Shown: piece after piece, positions 1 to 9,600 of the stretch | Numbering within the stretch: position 1 is the stretch's first letter | Layout: the number at the start of each line of letters is the position of its first letter | NCBI GenBank assembly: GCA_041580375.1 | Contig: JBFGDZ010000131.1 | Location: 1 to 10,260, forward strand | DNA length: 10,260 bases | Source of the DNA: JAPUIN01 sp041580375 | Lineage (GTDB): Bacteria > Acidobacteriota > Polarisedimenticolia > Gp22-AA2 | Direction: 5' to 3' | Translations under genes and position numbers: made by a program | Notes under the pieces: generated by a model | Database searches by the model: none | Told to the model about the DNA's origin: nothing | What the model saw: the letters and a program-made list of their open reading frames with translations, nothing else

Positions 1-999
1 CTTCCCAACCGGCAGCAGTACGAGGAATGGGCCCATGAGATCACGCACCACACCATCCTGCACGAGAATATCAAGAAGTTCATGGAGGGATTCCGCTACG
101 ACGCGCACCCGATGGGCATGCTCGTCAGCACGGTGGCGGCGCTGTCGACGTTCTACAAGGAGGCCAGCCGGATCTTCGACGCCCAGCTGCGCCGCAGCCA
201 GCAGATCCGGCTGATCGCGAAGGTCCCGACGCTCGCGGCGTTCGCCTATCGCGAGAGCGTCGGTCTGCCCTACGCCTATCCCGACAACGACCTGTCGTAC
301 GCGGGCAACTTCCTGAACATGATGTTCAAGATGACCGAGGTGAAGTACCGTCCCAACCCGATTCTCGAGCGGGCACTCGACGTCCTGTTCATCCTCCATG
401 CCGATCACGAGCAGAACTGCTCCACCAACGCGATGCGCTGCGTCGGATCGTCCCACGTCGATCCGTACTCGACCGTGGCGGCTGCCGTCTCGGCTCTTTA
501 TGGACCGCTCCACGGCGGGGCCAACGAGATGGTGCTGCGGATGCTCAACGAGATCGGCTCGAAGCAGCGCGTGCCGGACTACATCAAGAAGGTCAAGGCG
601 GGCGAGGTGCGGCTGATGGGGTTCGGCCACCGCGTGTACAAGAACTACGATCCGCGTGCGACCGTGATCAAGCAGATCGCCGATCAGGTGTTCGAGGTGA
701 CCGGCGCGAACCCCCTGCTGGAGATCGCCCTCGAGCTGGAGCGCATCGCGCTGCAGGACGAGTACTTCGTCCAGCGAAAGCTCTATCCGAACGTGGACTT
801 CTACTCGGGTCTGATCTACCAGAGCATGAACTTCCCGACCGAGATGTTTCCCGTGCTGTTCGCCATTCCGCGCACGGTCGGCTGGCTGGCGCAGTGGGAA
901 GAGATGCTCCTGGATCCGGAGCAGAAGATCGCCCGGCCGCGCCAGATCTACACCGGTCCGCCCCGGCGCGAGTACACGCCCATGGAGGAGCGCGTCTGA
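1..999 (+). CDS. gltA: Citrate synthase, C-terminal part (5' end outside window)
   Basis: Citrate synthase condenses acetyl-CoA with oxaloacetate to citrate, the entry step of the TCA cycle, in the cytoplasm. The frame is open from base 1, so the start lies upstream. 332 residues are visible, and for a family length of about 430 roughly 100 N-terminal residues are missing. All three catalytic residues are recognisable: the His of the ADHEQN motif (codon 406-408), the His of GPLHGGANE (codon 511-513) and the Asp of YPNVDFYSG (codon 796-798). The conserved MGFGHRVYKNYDPRA segment (codons 616-660) also matches. The ADHEQN/GPxHGGANE form resembles the bacterial GltA type rather than the animal type. 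The gene runs into the following ATP-grasp gene with a stop/start overlap, which suggests one transcript. Identification as citrate synthase is firm; a methylcitrate synthase role cannot be fully excluded from the fragment. Confidence 0.96.
   Translation, partial: LPNRQQYEEWAHEITHHTILHENIKKFMEGFRYDAHPMGMLVSTVAALSTFYKEASRIFDAQLRRSQQIRLIAKVPTLAAFAYRESVGLPYAYPDNDLSYAGNFLNMMFKMTEVKYRPNPILERALDVLFILHADHEQNCSTNAMRCVGSSHVDPYSTVAAAVSALYGPLHGGANEMVLRMLNEIGSKQRVPDYIKKVKAGEVRLMGFGHRVYKNYDPRATVIKQIADQVFEVTGANPLLEIALELERIALQDEYFVQRKLYPNVDFYSGLIYQSMNFPTEMFPVLFAIPRTVGWLAQWEEMLLDPEQKIARPRQIYTGPPRREYTPMEERV
984..990 (+). promoter_or_regulatory. Shine-Dalgarno for the ATP-grasp gene
   Basis: GGAGGAG lies inside the last codons of the citrate synthase gene, 5 nt before the CTG at 996. 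This is the only good ribosome binding site near the start of the ATP-grasp frame and is the main reason for choosing CTG 996 as its start. Confidence 0.5.
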
Positions 1000-2345
1000 A
1001 TCGACGGGCCGCACGCGCTTCGCGGACGCGCCGCCCGCCGAAGCCCGCGACACGCCGCCGCCCGCGGAGGAAACCCGCCGTCCGTGGTCGGCACCCGCCG
1101 CGGGTTCTCCTGCTCCTCCCGACGTCGACCTACCGGGCGCGGGACTTCATCGAGGCCGCACGGCGCCTGGGGGCCGAGACCGTCGTGGCGTCCGAGCGCC
1201 GGCAGGCCCTGGAGGGCCTGCAGCCGGGCCGCACCCTCACCATCGACATCTCTTCGCCGGCCGGGGCGGCGGAGCGGATCGCGAAGTTCGCCGCCACGCG
1301 GCCGCTGCGGGCTATCGTGCCGACGGATGATCCGACCGCCGTCGTGGCCGCGGCCGCCTCGCTGCGGCTGGGCCTCCCACACAATCCCCCCGAAGCGGCT
1401 GCGGCCGCCGGCCGCAAGGACCGGCTGCGCGCGCTCCTGCTCAGGGGGGGCGTGCGCACGCCCCGACACGCCGTGCATCCGATCGGCGCCGATGAGGCCT
1501 CCTTGGCCCGGAGCAGCACCTACCCCTGCGTGCTGAAGCCGCTCTTTCTCTCGGGCAGCCGGGGCGTCATCCGGGCCGACGCGCCCCCGGAGTTCGTGGC
1601 GGCCTTCCGGAGAATCCGCGATCTCCTCGCCCGGCCCGAGGTCCGCGAGCGCGATCCGGAGGCGGCGCGGTTCGTCCTGGTGGAGGAGTTCGCGCCCGGC
1701 GCCGAGGTCGCCCTGGAAGGCCTGCTGACGGACGGCCGCCTTCGGATCCTGGCGATCTTCGACAAGCCCGATCCGCTCGACGGGCCGTTCTTCGAGGAGA
1801 CGATTTACGTCACCCCCTCCCGCCTCCCCGCTGAGGCGCAGAGGGCGATCGCGCGGTCGGCGTCCGCGGCGGCCCGGGCGATCGGGCTGGTCGACGGAGC
1901 CGTGCACGCGGAGCTCCGGGTCGACGGAACGACCGTGTGGGTGATCGAAATGGCGGCCCGTTCGATCGGAGGCCTGTGCTCGCGGGCGCTGCGCTTCGGC
2001 ACCGGGCTGTCGCTGGAGGAGCTGATCCTGATGCACGCCCTGGGCCGGGACGTCGAAAACCTGAAGCGCGAGCGGACCCCGTCCGGCGTCATGATGATCC
2101 CGATCCCCCGCGCGGGCATCCTGCGCGCCGTCAGGGGCATGCGGGAGGCCCGCGCCGTGCCCGGCGTGGTGGACGTCACCGTCAGTGCCACGGTGGGCCG
2201 GCCGCTCGTCCCCCTGCCGGAGGGATCCGCCTATCTGGGGTTCATATTCGCCCGGCGCGCGAGCCCGGGCGCCGTCGAGAAGGCGCTACGGGAGGCCCAC
2301 GGGCGCCTGGAGTTCGTCATCGAGGAGGACGGTCGGAGCGACTAG
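996..2345 (+). CDS. ATP-grasp ligase, L-amino-acid-ligase-like
   Basis: ATP-grasp enzymes join a carboxylate to an amine or similar nucleophile through an acyl-phosphate made from ATP; the substrate here is unknown. With the chosen start the protein has 449 residues. A basic Arg-rich tail (1-36) is followed by a pre-ATP-grasp Rossmann-like region starting VLLLLPTSTYRARDF. The ATP-grasp core holds the nucleotide-binding Lys181 in VLKPLFLSGSRG, the VEEF segment near 229 and Glu318 in VIEMAARSIGGLCSR. A C-terminal region from about 363 (SGVMMIPIPRAG to the end) resembles the LAL_C2 domain of L-amino-acid ligases. The frame has no ATG, GTG or TTG between the ATG at 894, which would overlap citrate synthase by 106 bp, and the conserved core. 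CTG 996 overlaps the upstream TGA as CTGA and has GGAGGAG 5 nt before it, so I prefer it. The family call is good; the exact start is uncertain. Confidence 0.85.
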   Translation: MNRRAARASRTRRPPKPATRRRPRRKPAVRGRHPPRVLLLLPTSTYRARDFIEAARRLGAETVVASERRQALEGLQPGRTLTIDISSPAGAAERIAKFAATRPLRAIVPTDDPTAVVAAAASLRLGLPHNPPEAAAAAGRKDRLRALLLRGGVRTPRHAVHPIGADEASLARSSTYPCVLKPLFLSGSRGVIRADAPPEFVAAFRRIRDLLARPEVRERDPEAARFVLVEEFAPGAEVALEGLLTDGRLRILAIFDKPDPLDGPFFEETIYVTPSRLPAEAQRAIARSASAAARAIGLVDGAVHAELRVDGTTVWVIEMAARSIGGLCSRALRFGTGLSLEELILMHALGRDVENLKRERTPSGVMMIPIPRAGILRAVRGMREARAVPGVVDVTVSATVGRPLVPLPEGSAYLGFIFARRASPGAVEKALREAHGRLEFVIEEDGRSD

Positions 2346-3310
2346 GAGTCCGGACGGCCCTTCCGCCGGGCCGGCTTCCGGTCCGCCATCGCGTCGTAGA
2401 CGATCCCCACCCAGGCATCCGGCTTCAGAAACCCGCCGCCCCAGCGGGCGTCGAGATCCTTCGTCGGCTTCGCCGCGACGACCTGCTCTTTCGTCCTGCC
2501 GGCGCGGATCATCGGCGCGATTCGATCCCGCACCGTCACGAGCATGGCGCGGTAGTCGCGATAGTCCTTCGCCGTCGAGAGCGGGCCGTGGCCGGGGATG
2601 ATCTTCGTGTCCGGCTTCATCAGGGCCAGCGCGCGCTCGGCGGCCGCGATCATGCCGTCCATCCGCCCGCCGGTACCCGCGTCGATGAAGGGATACATGC
2701 CGCTGAAGAAGGTGTCCCCGAGGTGCGCGACGTTCGCCTTCGGGAAGAGGATGATCGAGTCGCCGTCCGTGTGCGCCGCGTCGACGTGGATGACGCGCAG
2801 CGCGTCGCCGTTCCAGTGGAACGTGATCTCGTCCGTGAACGTGATGACCGGAAGCGCCGCCTCGGGCGCCGGTTCGCTGCGCATGTCGAACGCCTCGATG
2901 AACTGTTTCACGCTCATGCGCTTTCTGACGTTCTCGTGCGCGACGATGAGGGCGCCGGCCTCCCCGAGGCCCTCGTTGCCGCCGGTGTGGTCGCCGTGCC
3001 AGTGGGTGTTGACGACGAAGCGGATCGGGCGATCGGTGACGGTGCCGACGGCCGCGCGGATCTTCGCGGTGAGCGGCGCGAACTTGTCGTCGATGAGGAA
3101 GGCGCCGTCGTCGCCCACGGACAGCCCGATGTTCCCTCCGGGCCCCTTCAGCATGTAGACGCCGGGGGCGACGGGCGCCACCTCGATGGTCGCGTCCTCC
3201 ATGCCGTCCTGAGCCGGTGCGGGCGCCGGTGTCGCCGCGAGCATAGGCAGCAGGACCCAGAGCGGACTGATTGATCCGGGCGCCGGTCGTCGGAATCGTC
3301 GTGTCGGCAT
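2342..3310 (-). CDS. Exported metallo-beta-lactamase-fold hydrolase
   Basis: This is a 322-residue zinc hydrolase of the metallo-beta-lactamase superfamily. The metal-binding motif HWHGDH (His103, His105, Asp107, His108) is intact. The other expected ligands are also present: His180 in VDAAHTDGDS, Asp199 in HLGDT and His241 in IPGHGP. The N-terminus MPTRRFRRPA plus the hydrophobic stretch ISPLWVLLPMLAA and an AxA-like APAQDG cleavage region form a signal peptide, so it should act in the periplasm or outside. The frame is open upstream to 3424. ATG 3310 is chosen because AGGAGG lies 8 nt before it and the signal peptide begins there. The fold resembles subclass B lactamases and the related periplasmic MBL hydrolases that sit near quinoprotein systems. 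Sequence alone does not tell whether it cleaves beta-lactams; a general hydrolase is more likely. It is convergent with the ATP-grasp gene and divergent from the giant gene. Confidence 0.92.
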   Translation of the reverse strand: MPTRRFRRPAPGSISPLWVLLPMLAATPAPAPAQDGMEDATIEVAPVAPGVYMLKGPGGNIGLSVGDDGAFLIDDKFAPLTAKIRAAVGTVTDRPIRFVVNTHWHGDHTGGNEGLGEAGALIVAHENVRKRMSVKQFIEAFDMRSEPAPEAALPVITFTDEITFHWNGDALRVIHVDAAHTDGDSIILFPKANVAHLGDTFFSGMYPFIDAGTGGRMDGMIAAAERALALMKPDTKIIPGHGPLSTAKDYRDYRAMLVTVRDRIAPMIRAGRTKEQVVAAKPTKDLDARWGGGFLKPDAWVGIVYDAMADRKPARRKGRPDS

Positions 3311-3318
3311 CGCAGAGG

Positions 3319-3324
3319 CCTCCT
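3319..3324 (-). promoter_or_regulatory. Shine-Dalgarno of the MBL hydrolase gene
   Basis: On the minus strand this reads AGGAGG, a full consensus, separated by 8 nt from the ATG at 3310-3308. It fixes the start against the longer open frame that reaches 3424. Confidence 0.8.
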
Positions 3325-3554
3325 GAGGCTTCGCCGGCCTCCCCGCGTGCGGTCCCCGGGAGAGGCGCGGAGTGGGAGGCCGGGCGGTTTTCAGGTCGCG
3401 CAGTTTACCGTATGGGCGGGCCACCGGCCTCCCCGGGTTCCTCCCTGGAGTCGTCCGAGCGGCCGGGGCGGCACCGCGTTCTACCTGATGAAACGCAATC
3501 CGCCGTTCCCGGAAACCCCCGTGACGGACGATCGCCGCGACGGCAAAAGTTCAA

Positions 3555-3591
3555 TTTTCGCCTTGACTTAGGTGTCTTTTGCCGTACTTAG
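3555..3591 (+). repeat. Imperfect direct repeat in the promoter region
   Basis: Two related elements lie in tandem: TTTTCGCCTTGACTTAG (3555-3571) and TTTTGCCGTACTTAG (3577-3591). The shared ACTTAG cores start exactly 20 bp apart (3566 and 3586), about two helical turns, so a protein could bind both on one face of the DNA. This could be a tandem operator overlapping the candidate promoter; with only two short copies, chance is possible. Confidence 0.35.
3563..3591 (+). promoter_or_regulatory. Candidate promoter of the giant surface-protein gene
   Basis: TTGACT (3563-3568) matches the sigma-70 -35 consensus at five of six positions. The -10 side is poor: TACTTA (3585-3590, 16 nt spacing) or ACTTAG (3586-3591, 17 nt). 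The element lies in the only A/T-richer patch of the intergenic region, about 70 bp before the ATG at 3659. The weak -10 may mean an activator or another sigma factor, or a chance match. Confidence 0.3.
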
Positions 3592-3658
3592 TCAGAGTCC
3601 AGCATCGAGACCGGACGGGAAGAGATCCGTTTCTTCTCGAGGGGTGTGCGAGAGGCCC

Positions 3659-6600
3659 ATGAAGGAGCTGTCCGCCAGGCGTGGAGTCCTGCTCACCGCG
3701 TGCCTGACCGTCCTCCTGTTCGCCCTTCAATCCCCGCCGCGCGGCACCGAGAGGCCCGAGAGGGACGACTACCTCCGGAGCATCTCGGCGACGCCCGATC
3801 GCCCCAGCCGGAGCGATCGCTACGCCAAGGCTCCGCGGACCCGCGAGCCGGCGACGCCCGGAACGAACCGGCTCGCGGACGCGGGCGCCTACTCGTCGAC
3901 CTCCTCGTCGGCACGCCTGATCCGCGAGGGCGACGGCGGATCCGGCGCGCCCGGTCCGGTCAACGGGCCGGCGCTGGAGGATGACGCCGATGGTGACGGC
4001 GTCCGGGACGAGATCGACAACTGCCCGCTCACCAGAAACCCCCTCCAGACGGACGGCGACGGGGACGGCCTGGGCGACGCCTGCACCTACCTCGCCGCGG
4101 CCGCCTGCGGGGATCCGCTCCTCGACATCACCGGGACCGGAACCGTCCTGACGCTCGACGACGATGGCTCGATCCAGGTCCCGCTGCCGTTCACCTTCCT
4201 GTTCTACGGCGCGCCCCGCACGACGATCCGGATCGCCTCGAACGGTTATCTCACCTTCGGATCGGACGGCGGGGCTTTCAACAACGTCTCGATCCCGGAC
4301 ACGGGTCTCCCGAACGATCTCATCGCGCCGTTCTGGGACGACCTGAACCCGACGGCGGGAGGGACGATCGTCTACGAGACGCTCGGCGCGCCGCCGGCGC
4401 GGACCTTCGTCGTGCTGTGGTCGGGCGTGCCCCACTTCAGCACGGTCGGCGCGTTCACGTTCGAGGCGCTGCTGTTCGAGTGGTCGAACGTCATCGAGTT
4501 CCGGTACGGGAGTCTCATCGGGGGCTCGTTCACCGACGGCGCGTCCGCGACGGTCGGGCTCGAGAATTCCGACGGCAGCATCGGCGTCCAGCACTCCTTT
4601 AACACCGCGGGCCGCGTCCGATCCGGCGTCTGCCTGTCGTTCGCCCCCGGGATCGAGGACAGCGATGCGGACGGCGTTTTCGACGATCGGGACAATTGCC
4701 TGCTGATCGCGAACCCGGGGCAATCGGACGCGGACGGAGACGGCGTCGGCGACGTCTGCGACGTCTGTCCGACGGATCCGGATCCGCAGCAGAACGATTT
4801 GGACGGAGACGGCGTCGGCGATCTGTGCGACGGCGACATCGACAACGACGGCGTCCGCAATTCGATGGATCCCTGCCCGCTCGATCCCGACGACGACGGC
4901 GACGGTGACGGGCTGTGCGCCGACCAGGACAACTGTCCCGGCGTCGCCAACGCGAGTCAGTCGGACGGCGACGGCGACGGGATCGGAGATCCGTGCGATC
5001 TCTGCCCGCTGGATCCGGGCCCCGCAGGAGGCGATCTGGACGGCGACGGGATCGGCGATCTCTGCGATGCGGACGACGACGGCGACGGCGTGGACGACGG
5101 CCCCATCGCGATCCTCGACGACGATTTCGAATCGGGCCCGGGCGGCTGGACCGCCGGCGGACTCTGGCACCTGGCCGCCTCGTCGCCCTGTGCGGCTCCC
5201 GATCCCGGTTACGTCTCCCCGGTCACCGCCTGGTATTACGGACAGGATCTGACGTGCAACTACGACGCCGGCGGTTCGGGCAACTCCGGGTCTCTCACGT
5301 CGCCGATCCTGGCGGGCGTTTCGGCCAGCACGTTCCTGCGCGTGCGCGTCTGGAGAATGGTCGAGTTTTTCTTCGACTCGGTCGATCTCGACGTCCTGAC
5401 CATCGCCGTGAGCGACGACGGGTTCGCGACATCGTCCGTGCTGCTTCGCCAGGACGGGACGCTGCCCGGCTACTCCTGGACCGAGTTCGTGTATCCGCTG
5501 AGAGCCTTCGCGGGCGGATCGATCCAGGTGCGCTTCGGTTTCGCGACGGGCGACGGCCAGCAGAACGACTTCCCGGGTGTTTTCATCGATGACGTGAGCG
5601 TCCTGACGGTCGACAACTGTCCGACCGTCCCCAACCCGCTGCAGGAGGACGCCGACGGGGATCTCGTGGGGGACGCCTGCGACAACTGTCCGGCGGTCGC
5701 CAATCCGGGACAGGGGGACGTGGACGGCGATGGACTGGGCGACGTCTGCGATTTCCCGCCGCTCGGAACCGTGTTCGCGATCGACGGGGCGCTCGATAGG
5801 ATCGTCGAATTCGATTTCACGAGCGGCTCGATCCTCGCCACATACCCGACGCCCGAGCCCGCCTCGGGCGGGCCGGAAGGGCTGGCGTTCGATCCGGCCG
5901 CGAACGTCCTCTACTACGTCAACGGATTCGGCAGCAACACGATCCACCGGATCGATCGCGTCACCGGATCGGTTCTCGGCTCGTTCCCCTCGCCCAACGG
6001 CGCGCTCATCGACGGACTCGGGTTTCAGGACGGGGCGCTGTTCGCTTCGAACTTCGTGACGGATCGGATCGTTCGCATCGATCCCTCCACGGGGGCCCTC
6101 CTCGACTCGTTCCCCACGACGCCGCCCAAGAACCTGGGCGGCGCGCTGGACGCGGGGTTGTATGCGACGGAGGCCTCGGTCATCATCCACCGCGTCGACG
6201 CGGCGACCGGCGCGATCCGGCGGTCCGCTCCCTCCCCGGGATCGGAATCGATCATCGGTCTCGCCCACGACGGCCACAGCATCTTCGCGGCGTCGCAGGA
6301 CAGCGACCGGATCCTCTGGATCGATCCCGCCAGCCGGGCCCTCCTCGGCTCCCTGCCGGATCCGACGGGAGGCGGGCAGGTCTCGGGCCTCGCGGCCGAT
6401 CCGCCGGTGATCCCCGACACCGATGGCGACGGGTTCGACGATCTCGTGGATAACTGCCCGGTCGATCCGAATCCGTCCCAGGCCGATCTCGATGCCGATG
6501 GTGCGGGGGACGCGTGCGATCCCTGTCCGGCCGATCCGCTCGATGACGCCGACGGAGACGGGGTCTGCGGGGACGCGGACACCTGCCCGGGTGTCGCGGA

Positions 6601-9600
6601 CCCGTCCCAGACCGACGCGGACGGCGACGGGATCGGCGATCTCTGCGATTTCTGCCCGCTCGATCCTCTCAACGATGCGGATCGGGACGGCGTCTGCGCG
6701 TCGTTCGACAACTGCCCGACCGTCAGAAACCCCTCGCAGCTGGACGTCGACAGCGACGGGCTGGGTGACGCCTGCGACATCTGCCCTCTCGATCCGCTCA
6801 ATCCGGATCTCGATGCCGACGGGACGCTCGATTGCGTCGACAACTGTCCCGGCCTCTCGAACCCCTCTCAGGACGATCCCGACGGCGACGGTAGGGGAAC
6901 GGCCTGCGACCTCTGCCCGCTGGATCCATTCGACGACGCCGACCGCGACGGCCTCTGCGGTGACGTCGACAACTGCGGCTTCATCGCCAATCCCGGCCAG
7001 GCCGATCTGGACGACGACGGCGCGGGCGATCCGTGCGACAACTGCGTCTTTTCCCCCAATCCCGGGCAGGAGGATCAGGACGGCGACGGCATCGGAGACG
7101 TCTGCGACGTCGAGAACCGCTGTTTCGGCGGCCGGATTCAGGGGACGGAAGTCCAGGGATCGTACGAAGCGGACAGCGGATCGGTCGCCTTCTCGGGAGC
7201 CGTGACCGGCGCCATCGGGAACGAGATCATCACGGCCGGGTCGTTCCACCTCTTCGTGAACGGCGACGACGCCGGGACCCTGGACGACGGGGACGGCGAG
7301 GCGCTCACGGGGTACGTCATCGCGCAGACCTCGATCGGGACCTTGGTGGCGGACCTGGTGGGGCTTGTCGAGGAGGACGACACCGACAACTCCGAGGGCG
7401 GCGGAACGCACTTCACGGCGTTCTTCGGGAGCACCACGGACGCGCGGGCGGGGATCGCGGCGTCCGGGGGCTACGCGGGCCGTTTCGCGACCGGTCAGGT
7501 CCGGGGCGTGATCGATCACGCCGTGTCGCCGCGGGCGGTTTCGGCGACGTTCGCGGGCTCCATCCGCGACCTCTCCTGGTCCGGCGACGCGAACGCGACC
7601 ATCGTGCCCGGCAGCCTCGAGCCGGACAGCGGATCGGTGGCCTACGCGGGCACCCTCGGCGGGACGATCGACGGCCTCCCCATTCTGAGCGGCGATCTGT
7701 ATCTCTTCGTGAACGGTGACGACCCGGGCACCCTGGACGACATGGACGCCGACGGGGTGAGCGGTTACGCCGTCGTGACGACATCGGCCGGGACGGCGGT
7801 CCTGAACGCATTCGGGAACATCGAGGAGGACGATCCCGACAACACGACGGGAGGCGGCGTCAACCTGACGCTCGTGCTGGCCAGCGCTGCGGGCCAGCGA
7901 GGGGGACAGGTCTCGAGCGGAGACTACGCGCAGGATCTGTTCACCGGGCTGCTGCGGGGCGAGATCGTCGCGGGAGTTCTGGACGCGCGCGTGACGGCCA
8001 GCCGCACCGCGGCCGCCATCGACGCGTCGCTCTCCGGCGTCTTCTTCCCGGGTTCGCGCGAGCCGGACAACGGCTCGGCCGCCCTGTTCGGTTCCATCAC
8101 GGGCCTGCTCGAGGGGGCGCCGATCGAGGCGAGCTTCTTCTACCTGTTCCTCAACGGCGACGACCCCGGGACGGTCGACGACGGGGACGCCGACAACGTC
8201 AGCGGATACGCGCTCATCGAAACGGCGGGAGGCCTCCTGGTCGGCAACATCTTCGGACTCGTCGAGGAGGACGATCCCGAGAACTCCGCGGGCGGCGGCA
8301 CCCGCTTCACCGCCTACCTGTCGAGCACGACGGAGGTCCGCGACGGATCCCGGGCGGCGGGCGGCTTCGTGGACGACCACGCCTGGGGTCAGATCCGCGG
8401 AACCTACGATCCGGCGGCGCCGTTTCCCCAGCCTCATCTGAGCGCCGTCCTGCTCGGCGGGCTCGATCAGTGCCTGGTGGAGCAGTGCGACGGCCTCGAC
8501 AACGACGGCGACGGCCTCGTCGATGAAGGTTTCGACGGCGACGGAGACGGCCTGGTCGACTGCTTCGATAACTGTCCGGCGATCGCCAACGGTTTGCAGA
8601 TCGACGCCGATGGCGACGGCGTGGGCGACGCGTGCGACAACTGCCCCGCCACCGCCAACTCGACCCAGGACGATGCGGACGGTGACGGCACGGGGAACGC
8701 CTGCGACATCTGTCCCGCCGATCCCGATGACGACCGCGATGCGGACGGCCTGTGCGGCGACGTCGACAACTGCCCGGGCACTTTCAACGTCAGCCAGACC
8801 GATTCGGACGGCGACGCGGTCGGGAACGCCTGCGACAACTGTCCGTTCACCCCGAACGCGGTCCAGACTGACAGCGACGGAGACGGCTCCGGCGACGTCT
8901 GCGATCCGTGCCCGGCCGATCCGGACGACGACATCGACGCCGACGGTCTGTGCGCCGACGTCGATCCCTGTCCCCTGGATCCCGACAACGACGCGGACGC
9001 GGACGGCGTCTGCGGCGACGTCGACAACTGTCCGGCCGATCCCAACCCGACGCAGGCCGACCTGGACGGGGACGCGCTGGGCGACCTCTGCGACGACTGC
9101 GTCGACCAGGACGGTGACGGACTCGGATCGCCCGGATACCCGCAGACGACGTGCGCCGAGGACAATTGCCCGGGCGATTTCAATCCCCTTCAGGAGGACG
9201 CCGACGGTGACGGGATCGGCGACCTCTGCGATCCGTGTCCGAACGACGCGCTGAACGACGCCGACGGTGACGGTCACTGCGCGGATCTGGACAATTGTCC
9301 GTCGGACGCCAACCCCGACCAGACGGACAGCGACGCCGACGGGGCCGGTGACGTCTGCGATCCGTGCCCGAAGGATCCGGATGATGATCTGGACGGAGAC
9401 CTCCATTGCGGCGACGTCGACAACTGCCCGGATCTGTTCAATCCTCCCCAGACGGACGGGGACGGCGACGGCGTGGGCGACCTCTGCGACCTGTGTCCCG
9501 GCACGCCCGACCCCGCGCAGGCCGACGCCGACGGGGACGGGTTCGGGGATCTCTGCGACAACTGCCCGCAGACGTCCAATCCCGCGCAGACCGACGCGGA

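Larger units (their letters stand above)
3311..3658. other. Divergent intergenic region
   Basis: About 350 bp separate the minus-strand hydrolase from the plus-strand giant gene. Both must be driven from here unless the hydrolase has a more distant promoter. The first 230 bp are GC-rich and show no convincing coding signal or clear promoter to my eye. From about 3545 to 3600 the base composition shifts towards A/T, and a -35-like hexamer and a repeated element appear. I see no hairpin followed by a T-run. Confidence 0.7.

Noticed and set aside
948..2036. Minus-strand frame opposite the ATP-grasp gene
   Set aside because: Composition-driven shadow; no motif, and the plus strand carries intact ATP-grasp motifs.
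1937..3274. Long plus-strand frame crossing the ATP-grasp end and the hydrolase gene
   Set aside because: It is Arg/Gly/Pro-rich with no domain, and both overlapped genes show clear family motifs in their own frames.
3311..3424. Longer N-terminus for the MBL hydrolase (ATG at 3424)
   Set aside because: The extra 38 residues precede the signal peptide and contain the full AGGAGG ribosome binding site of the ATG at 3310.
3644..3646. In-frame GTG as alternative start of the giant gene
   Set aside because: The GAGGGG motif overlaps it instead of preceding it, and ATG 3659 gives a proper signal-peptide N-terminus.
3692..3703. Lipobox-like LTAC at residues 12-15 of the giant protein
   Set aside because: The hydrophobic stretch begins only at residue 10 and continues past the Cys to residue 23, so the h-region before the Cys is too short for a lipoprotein signal.
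3551..9406. A stop-free antisense frame of 1951 codons opposite the giant gene
   Set aside because: It mirrors the Asp/Gly-rich codons of the plus strand (GAC/GAT read as GTC/ATC, GGC as GCC), giving a V/R/A-rich product without recognisable domains. The plus frame has a signal peptide, known domains and conserved repeats.
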